This document shows, one piece after another, positions 48,180 to 59,849 of a stretch of 64,000 nucleotides of DNA. Position numbers and translations under genes: made by a program. The notes under the pieces are model-generated. The model saw only the letters and a list, made by a program, of their open reading frames with translations, was not told the origin of the DNA and made no database searches. The stretch covers positions 549,555 to 613,554 of the forward strand of contig JAUTXW010003599.1 in the NCBI GenBank assembly GCA_030620095.1, given 5' to 3'. The number at the start of each line of letters is the position of its first letter. Position 1 is the first letter of the stretch. Source of the DNA: Kuschelorhynchus macadamiae. Taxonomy: Eukaryota; Arthropoda; Insecta; Coleoptera; Curculionidae.

Positions 48180-49640
48180 CATGAACATTAGTAAAACAAC
48201 AGAAATTTTAAACTTTACAGTATTAAAAATAGCTTTCAATTAGTAAGTGAAATCAATTATTTAACTATTCCAAATAACGCTAAATTAATATCCTTTGATG
48301 CCCAAAATCTATTTCCAAGTATACCGCCATCTCATGTGTTAATATTAGTGGAAGAACTTCTTACAAAAAATAATGTTAGTCAGATTTATAGATATCTTAG
48401 AAGCTTTATCGACCTGCTTGGATCAAAATTACTTTGAATTTAATGAGACTATGTATATTAGTAAGAAAGGTTTAATAATGGGAAACCCTTTAGGTCCTAT
48501 TTTATCATAGATATTTATGGACAATTTAGAAAGGAAAATACATGAATATTTCCCTAGTAAAAATTTCATATATTGGTATAGATATGTTGATGATATCTTA
48601 GCATGTTTTACAGGTACTGAAAGACAAAATCTTTTTTAGGTTATATAAATAACCTACACATAAATAGTAATTTTACTGTTGAATTAGAAAATAATAAAGC
48701 AATTTATTTCTTAGACTTAACAATTACTATCAAAAACAATAAACACGATTTTCAAATTTTTTATAAGCCATCTCAAACGAACATTACAATACACAATACA
48801 TCTAACCATCCTTTCGCACATAAAATAATCAGCATATAATAGTTTTGTCCATAGATTGATCAACATACCTCTAAGCAACGAAAGTTTAACTAAAGAATTA
48901 AATGTAATAAAACAAATATCAAGTAATAATGGTTGTAATGAAAATCTCATAAATAAAATAGTAAAAGATAAACAATATAAAAAAGAATAAAAGCTAGTTA
49001 ATCCTTCTAATAATTTCAAAGAAAATAAGAAATTTCAGACTTTCACTTATACAGGAAAAATAACTTCAACACGACAATAACGGTAACAACACCCTTGGTA
49101 GATATACTAACAATAATAAGACAAAGACCAAAAAAGAGAACAAATCGGTGGTTTACAAGTTAAATTGTGGAAGTTGTTCAAAATTCTATATAGGACAAAC
49201 AGGAAGAACATTTAAAAAAAGAATTAATGAACATAAATCAAGTTACAGAAATCATAAAGATAATTCCAATTATTCTAAACATCTAATTCAGGAAAACCAT
49301 ACTTTTAATGAGAAATTTGAAATTTTACATGTAGAACAAAAAAGTAAAAAACTTAATTTACTAGAAAGTATGGAAATAAACAAACATAAAGATAACAACA
49401 TATTATTAAATGATCAATTGGACCTAAATAGTTCCCCATTGTTAAATCTTTGTTAGTCAATAACTAAAATTCCAGAACACTCTACATGTATGTATAATAA
49501 CCGTAATTGCAAAAATAGGTTCAGGTCTTAAATAATATTGTTTGTGTTGCATTGTCATTTAAAACCAAACATCTGACGAAGACACAGTGTTGGCGAAACA
49601 ATTGTAATGTTTTTTATTTTTGTAAAATAAATTAAGTGGA
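48180..49640 (+). pseudogene. Penelope-like element copy C: reverse transcriptase plus GIY-YIG endonuclease
   Basis: The RT is in broken frames: LISFDAQNLFPSIPPSHV; CLDQNYFEFNETMY; KKGLIMGNPLGPILS; and WYRYVDDILACFTGTERQ, where the catalytic YVDD is intact. From 49148 an unbroken stretch encodes the endonuclease: NCGSSKFYIGQTGRTF-type sequence (here C..C..KFYIGQTGRTFKKRINEHK) followed by KHLIQENH and LNLLESMEINKHK to a stop at 49456. GIY-YIG domains joined to this RT class are the mark of PLEs. The hammerhead-like motif at 49572-49598 follows. Stops and frameshifts in the RT half make the copy inactive, but the endonuclease half is intact. Confidence 0.88.
49572..49598 (+). ncRNA. Hammerhead-ribozyme-like core at PLE copy C end
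   Basis: CTGACGA (fits CUGANGA), a short stem II (GACA/UGUU around CAG) and GAAAC, located 116 bases after the endonuclease stop. Stem II is weak; the boxes are exact. Confidence 0.45.
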
Positions 49641-49726
49641 AATTTTAAACAAGCGTTTTTTTTTATTGAGTTAAAATGGATTTCCATCAAGTAACGGCTA
49701 GTTCAGTTCAATAAAATGAACATAAT

Positions 49727-49730
<4 letters not shown>

Positions 49731-49787
<57 letters not shown>
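49731..49787. repeat. (TA)n microsatellite
   Basis: About 57 bp of TA repeats with one TT interruption near the right end. Confidence 0.97.
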
Positions 49788-49789
49788 GA

Positions 49790-50080
49790 TATTCACATTG
49801 CAGGATCAGTAGATGTCGAAAAGTATATTTTCTTAAATCACAGCTAAAAAACTACGTATCCAATCGATACATTTTGGTAAAAATTCAATATGGCGAAACA
49901 AAATGGCACCCTAGCGAAATAAAAAAAATTATTGCTAAAAAACTACTTCTCCAGGTTACCTCAAATTTTGCACAAAAATCAAATATTACCTAGGAATCAA
50001 CTGGTAAAATTTTGGTGCGAATCCAAGATGGCGAAACAAAATGACGGCTTAATAAATTATAAATTCAACCTAAAATAGGT
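49790..50080 (-). repeat. Dispersed repeat family R1, fragment
   Basis: Inverted R1 phrases: TTTTGGTAAAAATTCAATATGG, AACAAAATGGCACCCTAGCG, TCCAGGTTACCTCAAATTTTG and ATCCAAGATGGCG. Confidence 0.75.
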
Positions 50081-50600
50081 TGATAGGTTGGCAAATAATA
50101 GAATATATAATATGTACATAAGCAAAGAATTTTTGCCTTGTTACTCATATTACCCAATGGGTTGTAGATGGGTACCTATGTACAAAAATAAGTATGCAAT
50201 TATAAGTAAATAGTTTAAAAAATATTTGACCTCTCATTCATATTACCCGTATCAGTAAAAGATGTTATCGTTATAGTAATTCACAATTCAAATAAGCTTA
50301 CTATGATATACTTATGAATGCGGTGCTTATCAATTTGTTTATCCACAACCGTGCATAGATACGTACATATTTTTTAGAGGTGCCAAGTAAAAAAAAAAAA
50401 CGTAATGTTCCATTTAAGGTAAAAAAAGTTGATAGTTGCCCCAAAGAACACACCATCCTGTATATGCAAGAATATAATAGAATAAAGATGTATTGTAATA
50501 TGTCAAATAACTTCTGTATTTAACTTTTTAATAACTCTTAATTGGGTTACTTTGCACACCTAATTCTATTTATTATGGGGAATCGAAAAAAAAAGCAGGA
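50081..50600. other. AT-rich DNA, nothing recognised
   Basis: No coding or repeat structure supported. Confidence 0.35.
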
Positions 50601-50619
50601 TGTTATTCCATGTCCCAGA

Positions 50620-50905
50620 GGTCAAAGATAACCAAGTTTTTGAATACACGTTAGAGAGAATGGATTGGGGAAAACGGTAATTACCCCTGGACTCTAAGGA
50701 GTCCCGACCTATACCCCCTAGATTTCTTGTGGGGTACACTTAAATATGTAATATACAGACATAAACCATCACGCAGAAACTTAAACGTTGAATTCGGGAA
50801 GGTATTCAATATCTAAATCAAACTGAACATGTTAGAAATGCCGTTATTTTTTTGAAAACTTTATATACTACTTCTATTGTATAAAATGGAGGACATATAA
50901 AACAC
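50620..50905 (+). pseudogene. Mariner transposase C-terminal fragment
   Basis: Frames read EWIGENGNYPW (near 50660-50690), then TLRSPDLYPLDFLWGTLKYV carrying the third catalytic Asp, then QTEHVRNAVIFLKTL and a GGHIKHLL terminus. Two frameshifts. Nothing upstream of the third motif is preserved. Confidence 0.7.
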
Positions 50906-50924
50906 TTGTTGCAATCAGTGGCAT

Positions 50925-51115
50925 ATTTAGAGAAGAACAAAGGGAGCAAATGCCCCCTCCCCAGAGCTTTTAACCCAAGCAAAATGTTTGAACGTAAAAG
51001 GCATTACCACAATTATTACAGAAGTGTGAATTTTCTCTGCTTTTCAATTTTAATGAGAGTATTAAGCTTATGTCGTGTGTTAGAAAAGAAAACAACAATT
51101 ACTTTTTAAATACGC
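50925..51115 (+). repeat. C-rich repeat end, related to 59885-59935
   Basis: AATGCCCCCTCCCCAGAGCTTT followed by AAGCAAAATGTTTGAACG matches AAAATGCCC...CCCCCAGCGCTACC...AAGCAAAATGTTTTAAAC at 59885. Preceded by CAGTGGCATATTTAG, it looks like the end of a DNA transposon family not otherwise seen here. Confidence 0.4.
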
Positions 51116-51317
51116 CATTGATTTTAATAATAATACTTACGGTTAATCTTTAAGTATCGATTATTTGTTTAATTTATTCGTTAATAAAATATTTTAATAC
51201 TACAGTGGAAGTTAAAAAAACATTTATAGAAAATAATCGCCTCTAACTTTGAAGAGGTGCCTCGCAGATCCATATTGCTGTATATTGTTAAACTCGTCGT
51301 TTAGTTCTTCATATATA

Positions 51318-52154
51318 CAGGGTGCCCCAAACTCAGTGGCTTATTAGAAGTATCTGGAAATCCAATGAATAGATTACTTTGAAAACCTGGCTCTGGCCAT
51401 AGATGAACATAAACTCTCTTTTTAAAAGAATTTAAATTGTGCGGTGTTGCTGCTTCTACCTTAAACAGCTGGCAAGCTGGTTTTCTAAATGAAATGTCAT
51501 CTATATTATTGCATTTTTCTATTGTCCTGAATATTCTAAAACTTTCTGTCTTATGTTTCCTATATCTAAATTCAACTGTTTTCGAGAAAATGGCGCTCGA
51601 AAATTGACATTTTTGACTCTTTGAAGCTCTGTCACTCACAAACCACTTAACTTGCAACGAAATGAATTGCACTTTCCTGACTTGGTTTCTATTTATCTAT
51701 TATCTGACCCTAATTTTTAATTTGACAGGAAATGTCAAATTTTTACACCTCCTGTCAAACTAAAAATTGGTGTGGGGAAATACATTAAATTACATATTAC
51801 ATTATTACATACAAATAAATTAAAAAGTGGGAAAAGAAAGTGAAATCCATTTAGTTGCAAGTTAAGTTGTTTGGGAGTTACAGAGCTTCAAAGAGTTGAA
51901 TTTAGATATAGGGAACATAACACAAAAAGGGTTTAGAACGTCCAGGACAATTAAAAATGCAATAATATATAGAGTATTTCATTTAGAAAACGGAAGTTGC
52001 CACAGGCCTAAGGTAGAAGCGGCAACACCGCACAATTTAAAATATCTTTAAAATAGAGTTTAAGATCATCTACTGCCACAGCAAAATTTTCAAAATAATC
52101 TATTTATTGGCTCTCCAGATACTTCTAATAGGCCGCTAAGTTTGGGGTACCCTG
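51318..52154. mobile_element. Fold-back non-autonomous mariner-type element, 837 bp
   Basis: TA duplications flank both ends (51316-51317 and 52155-52156). The ends CAGGGTGCCCCAAACTCAG and its inverse (GGGGTACCCTG) begin inverted repeats of roughly 330-370 bp each, leaving about 140 bp in the middle that itself holds an inverted AATTTGACAGG/CCTGTCAAA pair. No transposase frame exists. A 123-codon minus frame in the left arm (51301-51672) is not interrupted but resembles nothing known. Confidence 0.85.
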
Positions 52155-52368
52155 TATATCTAATATAATAAAGAGGGTGTTGCATTTGAAAATGTTAAGA
52201 AAAATAATTATACGCGAAAATTGTCAACATCATGTCATTTTTGATTTTGAAAGTTGAAAGGCAGAGATTCAAAAAGTACCAAAACACCTTCTATATATCG
52301 GTCCAAAAATTTACCAAATAATGTCAATAAATCCGATACGTTACGTCACAGATCCATCAAATTATATA

Positions 52369-54760
52369 CCGGGTGTAAACGAGATCACTTTCGGTCTGCC
52401 ATTTCTTTATTTATTAGCTGATTATTTTGAAACTGGCCCGAGGTGTTAAACTACTAAAATGTCATTTTATGACGATTACTTCAGATTTTTGTGACTTCCG
52501 GTTTGACCTAACTTTCGATTTTTAAATGAGACACTTTATATATTTTTCAATATTTCGAATTTATGGATCATTTTACGTCCGATAGTACTAGTTTTGTTGC
52601 GATTTTGGTAACGAAAGAATTTATCACGATATTTAATTTTTAGTCTAGAGGGCCATGACCAACTCAGAATCATTTTAGTGAATGTGTACATTGTTAGAAA
52701 AATACATTTTTATTTTTTTCACTACTTTCTTGCTTTTCAGAAATGTTTTAAGTCGGAAAAATCAATTTTTGGTTAATAACTTAGTTATGTCAAATACAAC
52801 TACCCCATTTTCTAAGCACGGTTAAATGGAGTTTTTCAGAACGCATAGAATGACATAACACAATCATACATGTTGTTTGAGTTTTTTTGTAATTTATTTA
52901 TTTTTGTCTCCAAACACAATAAATGACATGATACAAGATAATGGTCTATGCAAAATAAAAAACTACCAAGCAGGCCATGGAAAAAAGAACATTTTTTATT
53001 TTGACAGTTTATTATTTGACATCCGAATTTTATTGTGCTTGTTTTATACGTAGTAATTTTTCTTTCGTGACTTTTAAATAAAAATGTTATTCAGTAAAAG
53101 TGAGCAAGTCGATATTTTAATAATATACGGTCAGTGCGGCAAAAGTGCCTATGAAGCTGAACGTGTGTATCGAATGCAATATCCTGATCGACATCGCCAT
53201 CCGTCAAGACAGTACATTAATTATTTAGTTAGAAAAATGAGAGAAGTGCCTGATGAACAAAGAAATTTTGTTTTGTGGAACAAAATTCAACAGCTTCAAC
53301 CAGAGAAATTGCTCAAGAACTAAACATTAGTCACCAATCAGTTTGGGAAATATTAAAAAAGTATAAGTATTGCTCCTTCAAGTATCAACTACACCAGTAT
53401 TTGTACGAGGGTGATTTCGAAAGAAGGTTTCAATACGCTAATTGGTTTTTAGAAAATAATGGCCCAAATAATTTTTCATTAACGATATTATACACAGATG
53501 AGTCAAGATTTACAAATAATGGGGTGTTCAATCGACAAAATACAAGATAGTGGTTTATGCAAAATGAGCATAGATTATAAGTTGGAAATATTCAAGAAAG
53601 ATTCGGAGTAAATGTTTGGGCTGGGATATTGAGAACCAGGATAAATGGGCCAATTTTCTTTCAAGGACCTTTAATAGGAGAGAGACACCTACAGTTTTTG
53701 TAAAACGAAATTGAGGGGTTTTTAGAAGACATTCCGTTGGCTTTAAATCGGGACATTTACTTCCAACAAGATGGGGCTCCACCCCATAATGCCCAAGTTG
53801 TGATTGCTTAAATGGAGCGATCCAGTGGCCACCAAGGTCGCCTGACCTCACTCCGATGGACTTTTTTTTATGGGGGTACATAAAAAATCGTATATACCAG
53901 ATACCAAAAGCAATACTTGAAGTATTGGAACATAGAATACGAGAAGCATTTTAAAGCATTACTCCGCAAATGCTACAAAATGTTGTAGAAGAAAATGTGT
54001 TCCGTATTAGACAATGTAGAGCTGCTCAGGGAGGACATTTTGAAAATCTTACTGGTGGTTAGTTAAAAATATTTTATGGTTAAAAACTCGTTTTAGGGTA
54101 GTTTAGGTCATAAATAAACATTAACAAAATTTCTTTTTTATCTATTTTGTAATGGCATACTTACTTAGGTGTGTGTATGTTAAGCAAAGTCCTTTATGGT
54201 TATTGGAGACAAAAATAAATAAATTACAAAAAAATTCAAACAACATGTATGATTGTGTTATGTCATTCTATGCGTTTTGAAAAACTCCATTTAACCGTGG
54301 TAAGAAAATGGGGTAGTTGTATTTGACATAACTAAGTTAGTAACCAAAATTCGATTTTTACGACTTAAAACATTTCTGAAAAGCAAGAGAGTAGTGAAAA
54401 AAATAAAAATGTATTTTTCTAACATTGTACACATTCACTAGAATGATTCTGAGTTGGTCATGGCTCTCTAGATTAAAAATTAAATATCGTGATAAATTCT
54501 TTTTCGTTACCAAAATCGCAACAAAACTAGTACTATCGGACGTAAAATGATCCATAAATTCGAAATATTGAAAAATATATAGAGTGTCTCATTTAAAAAT
54601 CGAAAGTTAGGGTCATTTCCGATCAAACCGGAAGTCACAAAAATCTGAAGTAATCGTCATAAAGTGGCATTTTGGTAGTTTAACACCTCGGGCCAGTTTC
54701 AAAATAATCAGCTAATAAATAAAGAAATGACAGACCGAAAGTGATCTCGTTTACACCCGG
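52369..54760 (+). mobile_element. Mariner-like element with about 550-bp terminal inverted repeats
   Basis: Flanking TA at 52367-52368 and 54761-54762. The ends CCGGGTGTAAACGAGATC and inverse start inverted repeats covering about 52369-52912 and 54203-54760. The arms are closely similar with small indels. The broken transposase is at 53084-54063, entirely between the arms. Confidence 0.9.
53084..54063 (+). pseudogene. Mariner-like transposase, frameshifted
   Basis: It begins MLFSKSEQVDILIIYGQCG with a helix-turn-helix, changes frame at about 53275, and continues EIAQELNISHQSVWEILKKY (second helix-turn-helix). The first catalytic region is ILYTDESRFTNNGVFNRQNT, then a stop at about 53549. VNVWAGILRTRINGPIFFQG and FQQDGAPPHNAQ (second Asp) follow, then a deletion and WPPRSPDLTPMDFFLWGYI (third Asp), ending GGHFENLTGG. 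All three Asp remain; the defects are one frameshift, stops near 53549, 53578, 53701, 53809 and 53952, and missing codons between the second and third Asp. Confidence 0.88.
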
Positions 54761-54764
54761 TATA

Positions 54765-56100
54765 TGTTATGAATAGCGCAATTTAAATCCTTATCGATAT
54801 ACAAGGTGTCCTTTTCAGAATATAAAAATCAATACCTACCCACGAAAAACGAAGTACCCTGTATAAATGAATATAAAAGAAATTAAACCCTCGAATTATC
54901 CTAATTTACCTTTATATTCAACTTTTTGCGCCATCTCGTATACTTCCGGTGATAAGGTAGGGTCACCTTGTATATTTAAACATGTTTACATTTTTTGAGA
55001 TGCAATGCAGTTACAATAAGTTTTTAAGAAAATGTAATTAGATTACATAATGATTGACATTTTGAAGTCATTACTACCTAGGTCTGTGCATGTAGAAGTG
55101 TGCCACAAATATATTTCATACATAAATATAACACTCCATTCTGAAAAGATTTTTGATGATATCCACGTCAGTGCACAATAATGTATTTCAAAATCCCCTA
55201 TTAAATGGCCACCTTTTTCAATTATATTCACAATCTAGTCGTTCTCGCTTCGCTGCCCAAACAGAAAACACTTTCTCTGCCAACTTAAAAGGACATGTGT
55301 TCCCGAACCGTTCTGGAGCTTTTTTTTACTTTGTATGCGTTTTCGGGAGAGGAATTATTTTTTTTTACTAAATATTGGGATGTTTACATGCTGGGCTGAA
55401 TAGACCTGGTTCCGTATATTTTGTAAATATTTCTATAGAGGATTAAACTTCCGAAATTTATATAATCTTAATACTTAGCATCTGGTATAACTAGGATTGG
55501 TTTGTCTAATTCTCATAGGCATCTAAATAAAGTAATTGTCATTTCGGGTCCAAGAATCCTACTCCCATCTCGACATTTTTACTTCCCTCTTACTACTCAT
55601 AAGATTGAATTCAAATTTTAGCAAAAAATTAAAGGTCATATGCATAGCGCGACCCTGCATTTTAAGTTTTAAAAGGTATCCACCAAAAGTTTTTTTCAGA
55701 TTTATACAATAGGTTTATTGCTAATTAAAAATCGTTATTTCTAAAAATCGCAACAGATCCTTTTTATATATTTTTGCTAGTTACCATTTTTGTCAAATTA
55801 ACGATATTTTTTTGAATTCTGAATTAAAAAAATAATTTACTGCATCAAAGCACAGAAAAATATAACACTAATATTTTTCTGTGATCAAAGTATGCTATGA
55901 TTTCATTGTGGCACATTATTAAAATTAAACAAGTCATGCCTCAATTGCGTTCAAAGTACCCATTCATTTAAATTAACATATCTGGTATGCGGTGATATGC
56001 TAGAAAACAAAAACAAACACACGCACGCTGGAACTGTCACATTTATAAACAAGTATGGTTTTTAACCTAACGTTTGACGTTTTAGAATTATTTCTTAGTT
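54765..56100. other. AT-rich DNA with a short R1 trace
   Basis: 55545-55660 holds R1-like phrases (CGACATTTTTACTTCCC, AAATTTTAGCAAAAAATTAAAGG). TACAAGGTGTCC near 54800 and ACCCTGTATAAATG near 54856 resemble mariner-type ends about 60 bases apart. No gene is supported. Confidence 0.4.
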
Positions 56101-56149
56101 GAATTATCGTAGTTTGTCAAAATATTGAATGTGAATATGAAAATGGCTA

Positions 56150-57275
56150 TTCATACAACGATGAAGTGTAGTCATGAAGACAACAGGAAAAAAGTGTCTG
56201 TTAGTTGTGGATTGAAACGGTAAATTAATCCATAAGTTACCAAAAATGCCCAATTTCGAAAAGATTTTAATTCCAAAAGAAACCAGAAGCTTTCGCGAGT
56301 GTAGATGCTTAATTTGTCAAACTGCTAAGTCAAAAAGTCACCCGAAAAATTAACCATAAAAACAACAAACGTAATAACAACAGGGGGTAGAAAAGCTACT
56401 ATCATAATAAACCCCACACAATATTTCGGGACGATGATGGTTCTTATTAAATATCAAAGTACAGTAAAGGAGGAAACCTATAACATTTCTTTATTGTTTA
56501 AACTAACCAATTTAAATAACCTTTCGTTTAAGTTTGTCTCAGATTTTAAAATGCTGTTGATGGTAAATGGATTGCAAACGGCAATGTCAACCTATCCTTG
56601 CCACGATTGTCATATTTCTTTGCAAGAAATGCGAACTTATAAATATGCTGTCACGGAGCTAAGAACCTATGGTAATTTGGAAATTCATTTTAATAAATTT
56701 AGTTCATCATTAGATAAGAACATTGGATCCAAAGAGTCTTTTAGTGTTGTTTTGTTTGAAGAGAACGAAAATGTGCGAATTTTTGTGAATCATACCATTA
56801 ATCAAAAATTATCAAGGAGAAATTTACGAAGGCAATACCTGCAAAAAGCTTCTAAAATATGCCAATGAATTAACATCAAAAGAAGTACTGGAAAATGTAA
56901 TTCAAGTTCTGGTTATGCCATTTGTTGCGTCATTCAATGGGAAAAACAAATCGACGATAAATGTTTTGGTACAACGGAAACTGAAGTACAACTCGAATAA
57001 GATTTTAAACATCTGGAAGCCGTTTTAAAGGATTTCGGGGTATCCCAAACTCTTAAAATGCATTGCATATTGCACCATCTTAAAGACAGTGTTTCCTATT
57101 TAGACAGTGGTTTAGGAATTTGGTCAGAACAGACGCGGATAGTCTATTCACAGAGAATTCCTAACTGTCTGGAATAAACAAAAAATGAATAGTATTGATG
57201 ACCCTCGCTATGGCCAGCAACTTTTAAAGGCCGTTGTTGAATTTTCGTCTAAAAGGATTCAGTATAATTTTTAAA
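56150..57275 (+). pseudogene. Transposon-associated zinc-finger protein remnant
   Basis: Broken frames read CRCLICQTAKSKSHP near 56302-56346, then at 56434-56868 a long frame with KFVSDFKMLLMVNGLQTAMS and TYPCHDCHISLQEM (a CxxC pair). Next come YLDSGLGIWSEQT and IDDPRYGQQLLKAVVEFSS to a stop at 57273. I recognise the order 'D.K......G.Q....PC..C' and 'LG.WSEQ' from multi-copy insect proteins of transposon origin, distinct from but organised like the protein at 14050-15809. No inverted ends were found around it and no DDE triad is apparent to me. Confidence 0.55.
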
Positions 57276-57359
57276 ATAAGATTATTTTACTGGTTGTGTA
57301 CGTACTTTGTTCCATTCATGTTTAAACGTTATTTAAAAGTTTGTAGTTTTCAAGATGTA

Positions 57360-57605
57360 TAAGAAAAATAAAATACTAATTTGCGATATAATTCAGCTAT
57401 TAACGTGCAATAATAAATTACGGCCTAGAGAAATGTTAAAAAAATTATTACTAAAAAACCACCTATCCAATGTATCTCAAATTTTGAGCCAACATCAATT
57501 ATTATGTAGAAATCAACTGGTAAAAGTTTGGTACGAATTTAAGATGGCGGAACAAAATGGCGTGTAAATAAAATATTTAAAAATTCAGCTTAAAAAACTA
57601 CATAC
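57360..57605 (-). repeat. Dispersed repeat family R1, fragment
   Basis: CGGCCTAGAGAAATGTTAAAA, CCTATCCAATGTATCTCAAATTTTG, AATCAACTGGTAAAAGTTTGG and AAGATGGCGGAACAAAATGGCG. It abuts and truncates the minus-strand PLE at 57606. Confidence 0.75.
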
Positions 57606-58931
57606 TCAAACTGTTTTCCGTTTTGTATATCTGGGATCATATGGGAGTACTATGACCTTATTGGGAGCCTCAGGTGCTTGAAGAGTAAGGGCATCTTTTA
57701 ACATTTTCTTATGCTTATATTTATTTACTAATTTATGTACAAAATTATCATTATATCCATTTCTTTTAACTATACTTTTAATCCGATTCATTTCATTTTT
57801 AAAACGTTCTTTACTTAATGGAAAATTGACTAACCTGTAAGTTAAGAAATGAAATGCTGCCATTTTGTGTTGACGGCAATGAAACTAGTCAGATGTTATA
57901 TACCTATCAGTATTAGTAAATTTCCTATAAATATCAAATTCTAATTTGAAGAAAATGTAATTGCCCATTGTTCTCCTTTTTGTACGTAAAATTAATGGAA
58001 GGATATTTATTGTTTAATGCCTCTAAGAAAGTGTCCAAATTTTCTGTTTTAGTATCAAAAATAGCAAATATATTGTCTACATATCTATACCACACCCTTG
58101 GGAAATACTTGAGTTCTTTTTTGAATTGGGTTTCTAATCTACCCATAAACAAATTTGCAAGGAAAGAAGATAAGTAATTACCCATCGCAGTTTCCTCAAG
58201 TTGTTTATAATATTTGTTATTGAACTGAAAAAAAATTTAATTCATACATAATTTTGTGAGAAGCAAATATTCATCAATAATTTCTTTCTTCAAATGAATG
58301 AATTCAAGTAGTTTTTAGGAAACAATGAGCTTACATCAAAATATATTAAAATCTCATCTTCTTTTAAGTGAACATTCTTAATTTTATCTAAGAATTCTAA
58401 GTTAGTAACCTCAAACTTATCGTAGGAAATATTTAATTTGCTGAATTCTTTTACTAACCATTTTGAAATATTGTACGTTGGTGATCCAACAGCTGAAACA
58501 ATAGCTCTTATAGACTTCCCAGGTTTATGGATTTTGGGAAGGCAATACAGTTTAGATAACTGTGGGTTACTATGTGTTAGTTTCAATTTATTTTATCGGA
58601 CACAAGGTTTTTACACTGTTCTAAGGGACTTTTTACTTCAGTTATTATTTTTGATAACGGGGTTTTCTCAATTAAATCGTAAGAAACAGTTTGAATCAAA
58701 TTGTCTACTCTTTCAAAATAATCTGTTTTGTTGCTTAATATAAGAACCTTATTTCTTCTGTCAGCTTTTAAATAAAAACATTCTTTTTACTTCAATCCCT
58801 GGATAACTTCAGTATTTTTACGAGAAACATATTTTGACTTGTTGTTAACAACGTTTTTTGAGATTTGATTTCTGCAAGCCTCTCTAAGGAATCCCTTAGT
58901 TGACTCTGGCACGTATTTAATGAAACTTTCG

Positions 58932-58971
58932 ATATTCGCTATAATAGTTGGTAAACTATTATAGCGAATAT
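58932..58971. repeat. Perfect palindrome, 18-bp arms, 4-base spacer
   Basis: ATATTCGCTATAATAGTT, GGTA, then the exact reverse complement. It lies in the N-terminal region of PLE copy D; one arm fits the coding sequence (minus strand TIIANIES), the other is extra. Confidence 0.92.
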
Positions 58972-59282
58972 TGGAGGCTCTGCAAAATTGAAACCTTTAT
59001 CCAAAAGGGCGATTTCTCTATTATCTATCTATTATATGTAATATTAAGAAGAAAGGTTTTCTACAGTGTTTTCGACTTCCGAAGAAATTTGTTTTTGTGG
59101 TTTCAAATTTCTCAGTTTGTTTTTAAGTGAACACATTTTGTTTAAGTTCTAAATTACTATGCTTATAAGTGAGTTTTTTAAATAATTCGTATGCTTCAAT
59201 TTCAAACTTCCCAGTAACGGGTGATTGTTTAGGGATCTTGACCGAAATGAATTTAGGGAAAACTAAAAAAGACCAAATACCT

Positions 59283-59455
59283 GCTGTTATTAACCTAATC
59301 TTAGTACAGTACTTACAATAACGGTTTTGTTCCGTTGCTGCTGCTATTAACCTAATCTTAGTACAGTACTTACAATAAAGGTTTGGTTCCGTTGCTGCTG
59401 CTATTAACCTAATCTTAGTACAGTATTTACAATAAAGGTTTTGTTCCGTTGGCCG
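59283..59455 (-). repeat. Three in-frame 57-bp tandem repeats (19-residue repeat)
   Basis: TAATCTTAGTACAGT recurs at 59296, 59353 and 59410. On the minus strand each unit encodes a variant of YCKYCTKIRLIAAATEQN with a CxxC pair. The repeats keep the frame open at the upstream end of PLE copy D. Confidence 0.9.
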
Positions 59456-59559
59456 TGAAGCCACGTTAAGTCCTAACACTGGAACCTGTGGTTGAAGATA
59501 GATCAAAATACAAGAGTTCTAACCACACTACACCACAACTTGTTACGTTCTGGATGCGC

Positions 59560-59587
59560 GTTTCGCTAACCAAGTTAACATCATCAG
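59560..59587 (-). ncRNA. Hammerhead-ribozyme-like core upstream of PLE copy D
   Basis: On the minus strand: exact CTGATGA, a stem II of GTTAAC and GTTAGC around TTG (one mismatch), then exact GAAAC and GCGC. It sits between an endonuclease remnant (59835-59615) and copy D, matching the head-to-tail arrangement in which PLE copies are joined by their terminal repeats. Confidence 0.65.
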
Positions 59588-59614
59588 CAGATGATATAAA
59601 ATAAAGTAACTTAT

Positions 59615-59835
59615 CCTAGCCGAGACTATTTATAGGTAAATGTGGTCACACTTAGTTGGCATGTGTTCTTTAAAATGAATGTTTATGGAGCGTTTAGTTT
59701 GCCCAACATATTTTTGATCTCAGTCATTACAGCTAATTTCATAGATGCCACTCCTCTCCTTTAAGTCGACTTTGTCTTTAGTGTTTCTTTGGATATTTTT
59801 CAAATTGATCTCCGTTTTGTAGGCTACTCTAAAAC
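59615..59835 (-). pseudogene. PLE endonuclease fragment, minus strand
   Basis: The minus strand reads KTEINLKNIQRNTKDKVDLK, ERSGIYEISCND, a one-codon stop, then DQKYVGQTKRSINIHFKEH. This is the GIY-YIG-type domain with the core GIYEISC...KYVGQTKRSI. It belongs to a PLE copy lying head-to-tail with copy D. Confidence 0.75.
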
Positions 59836-59849
59836 TTACGTTTCATCTG

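Larger units (their letters stand above)
57606..59510 (-). pseudogene. Penelope-like element copy D, minus strand
   Basis: Minus-strand order: an N-terminal region containing the 57-bp tandem repeats (59455-59285) and TGKFEIEAYELFKKLTYKHS; a middle part with CRNQISKNVVNNKSKYVSR; RT motifs LYCLPKIHKPGKSIRAIVSA and ILIYFDVSSLFP; EETAMGNYLSSFLANLFM; and the catalytic region WYRYVDNIFAIFD, where YVDD has become YVDN. Then come HFLQIRI and FHFLTYRLVNFPLSKERFK. The frame ends at 57606 against an R1 repeat, so the endonuclease is missing. A hammerhead-like core lies just upstream at 59587-59560. Several frameshifts. Confidence 0.88.

Noticed and set aside
51301..51672. 123-codon frame as a gene
   Set aside because: It lies in the inverted repeat of a non-autonomous element and resembles no known protein.
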